Position numbers and translations under genes: made by a program | NCBI GenBank assembly: GCA_017466495.1 | Contig: JAFTUB010000110.1 | Span: 1 to 5,418 of the forward strand | Direction of reading: 5' to 3' | DNA from: Clostridia bacterium | GTDB lineage: Bacteria > Bacillota > Clostridia > Oscillospirales > CAG-272 | DNA length: 5,418 nucleotides | Part shown: positions 5,021 through 5,418 of the stretch, one piece after another | Layout of the letters: each line of letters opens with the position of its first letter | How positions within the stretch are numbered: the first letter of the stretch is position 1 | Notes under the pieces: model-generated | Seen by the model: only the letters and a program-made list of their open reading frames with translations | Databases searched by the model: none | What the model was told of the DNA's origin: nothing

Positions 5021-5418
5021 ATGAACCAATCTGTTCTCGCCGGTGCAAGCTGGATTTGTCTGCCCGAATCTCTGGACAAGGGTGCCCTGAAAAACCACTG
5101 GCAGGGCGGTCCCAAGAAGGCCGAAATTACATCCCCGCTCAAGGGACTCCCCCTCTTCCGCCGCAGTTTCTCGGTCTGCGGTGCTCTCGACACCGCATCG
5201 GTTACCTTCACCGCTCTGGGAATCGTTGAGCTGTGGTGCAACGGCCGCCGTGTGGGCAGCGACGCCCTGAAGCCGGGCTTCACCGACTTCAACCGCCGCG
5301 CCCTCAGCTTCACTTATGACCTTGCACCCTATCTGACCGAGGGAGAAAACTGCATTCTCGCCGCAGTATCAGGCGGTTGGTTGAGCGGACGTATCTCCTT
5401 CGGCAGCTTCGGTATGAA
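5021..5418 (+). CDS. GH78 alpha-L-rhamnosidase-like protein, N-terminal 132 residues (C-terminus off the window)
   Basis: The open frame runs from ATG 5021 to the window edge without a stop. GGAGG (5008-5012) lies 8 nt before the ATG. No signal peptide is visible at the N-terminus, which suggests a cytosolic enzyme. Residues about 45-132 match the beta-sandwich N-terminal domain found in bacterial GH78 alpha-L-rhamnosidases: FRRSF (46-50), the strand TFTALGIVELWCNGRRVG (62-79) with the NG turn, PGFTDF (85-90), YDLAPYLTEGEN (99-110) and GGWLSG (118-123). Known GH78 enzymes remove terminal alpha-L-rhamnose from plant glycosides, pectin side chains or bacterial polysaccharides by inverting hydrolysis. 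The catalytic domain is not in the window, so activity and substrate are inferred from this domain alone. The gene has its own promoter and is divergent from the cold-shock gene. Confidence 0.82.
   Translation, partial: MNQSVLAGASWICLPESLDKGALKNHWQGGPKKAEITSPLKGLPLFRRSFSVCGALDTASVTFTALGIVELWCNGRRVGSDALKPGFTDFNRRALSFTYDLAPYLTEGENCILAAVSGGWLSGRISFGSFGM

Noticed and set aside
4846..5313. Minus-strand open frame (155 codons) opposite the GH78-like gene
   Set aside because: Arg- and Ser-rich antisense product with no motif; the plus strand carries a recognisable domain with ribosome site and promoter.

Overview
The window looks like chromosomal DNA from a fairly GC-rich Bacillota, most plausibly a gut Clostridia of the Oscillospiraceae type. 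This is inferred from consensus sigma-A promoters, strong GGAGG-type ribosome binding sites, coding DNA rich in G/C at third positions set against AT-rich intergenic spacers, a MinD-like ATPase with a Cys-containing Walker A typical of that group (from memory), and a GH78-type rhamnosidase gene. The taxonomic call was not tested.

Layout from left to right. A MinD/ParA-family ATPase gene runs leftward off the edge (328 to 1, minus). It diverges from glyA (598-1848, plus), and each gene has its own near-consensus promoter in the 269-bp spacer. 75 bp after glyA comes a gene for a large polytopic membrane protein resembling GT-C glycosyltransferases. Its proper start is GTG 1924, behind AAAGGAGG, and a hairpin lies between the two genes. 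A strong bidirectional terminator (3562-3595) separates it from a convergent cytosolic glycerophosphodiester phosphodiesterase (4331 to 3612, minus). Upstream on the same strand is a 70-aa cold-shock protein (4683 to 4471), with its own terminator and a roughly 130-nt 5' leader. From 5021 a rightward gene begins that encodes the N-terminal domain of a family GH78 alpha-L-rhamnosidase-like protein, cut by the window end.

The genes do not form one pathway. They are mostly single housekeeping or metabolic units, each with its own promoter: one-carbon metabolism (glyA), cell division or positioning (MinD-like), an unassigned envelope sugar transfer function, phospholipid head-group turnover, cold shock or RNA chaperoning, and plant or bacterial glycan breakdown. 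No mobile element, CRISPR array, tRNA or rRNA was seen.

The most interesting material is regulatory. The cold-shock gene leader holds an 18-position stem-loop followed by six U residues, which looks like an intrinsic terminator placed before the gene. A similar inverted-repeat element lies at the promoters of both the cold-shock gene and the phosphodiesterase gene. Four of the five promoters carry a TGC extended -10. No convincing wholly new system was found.
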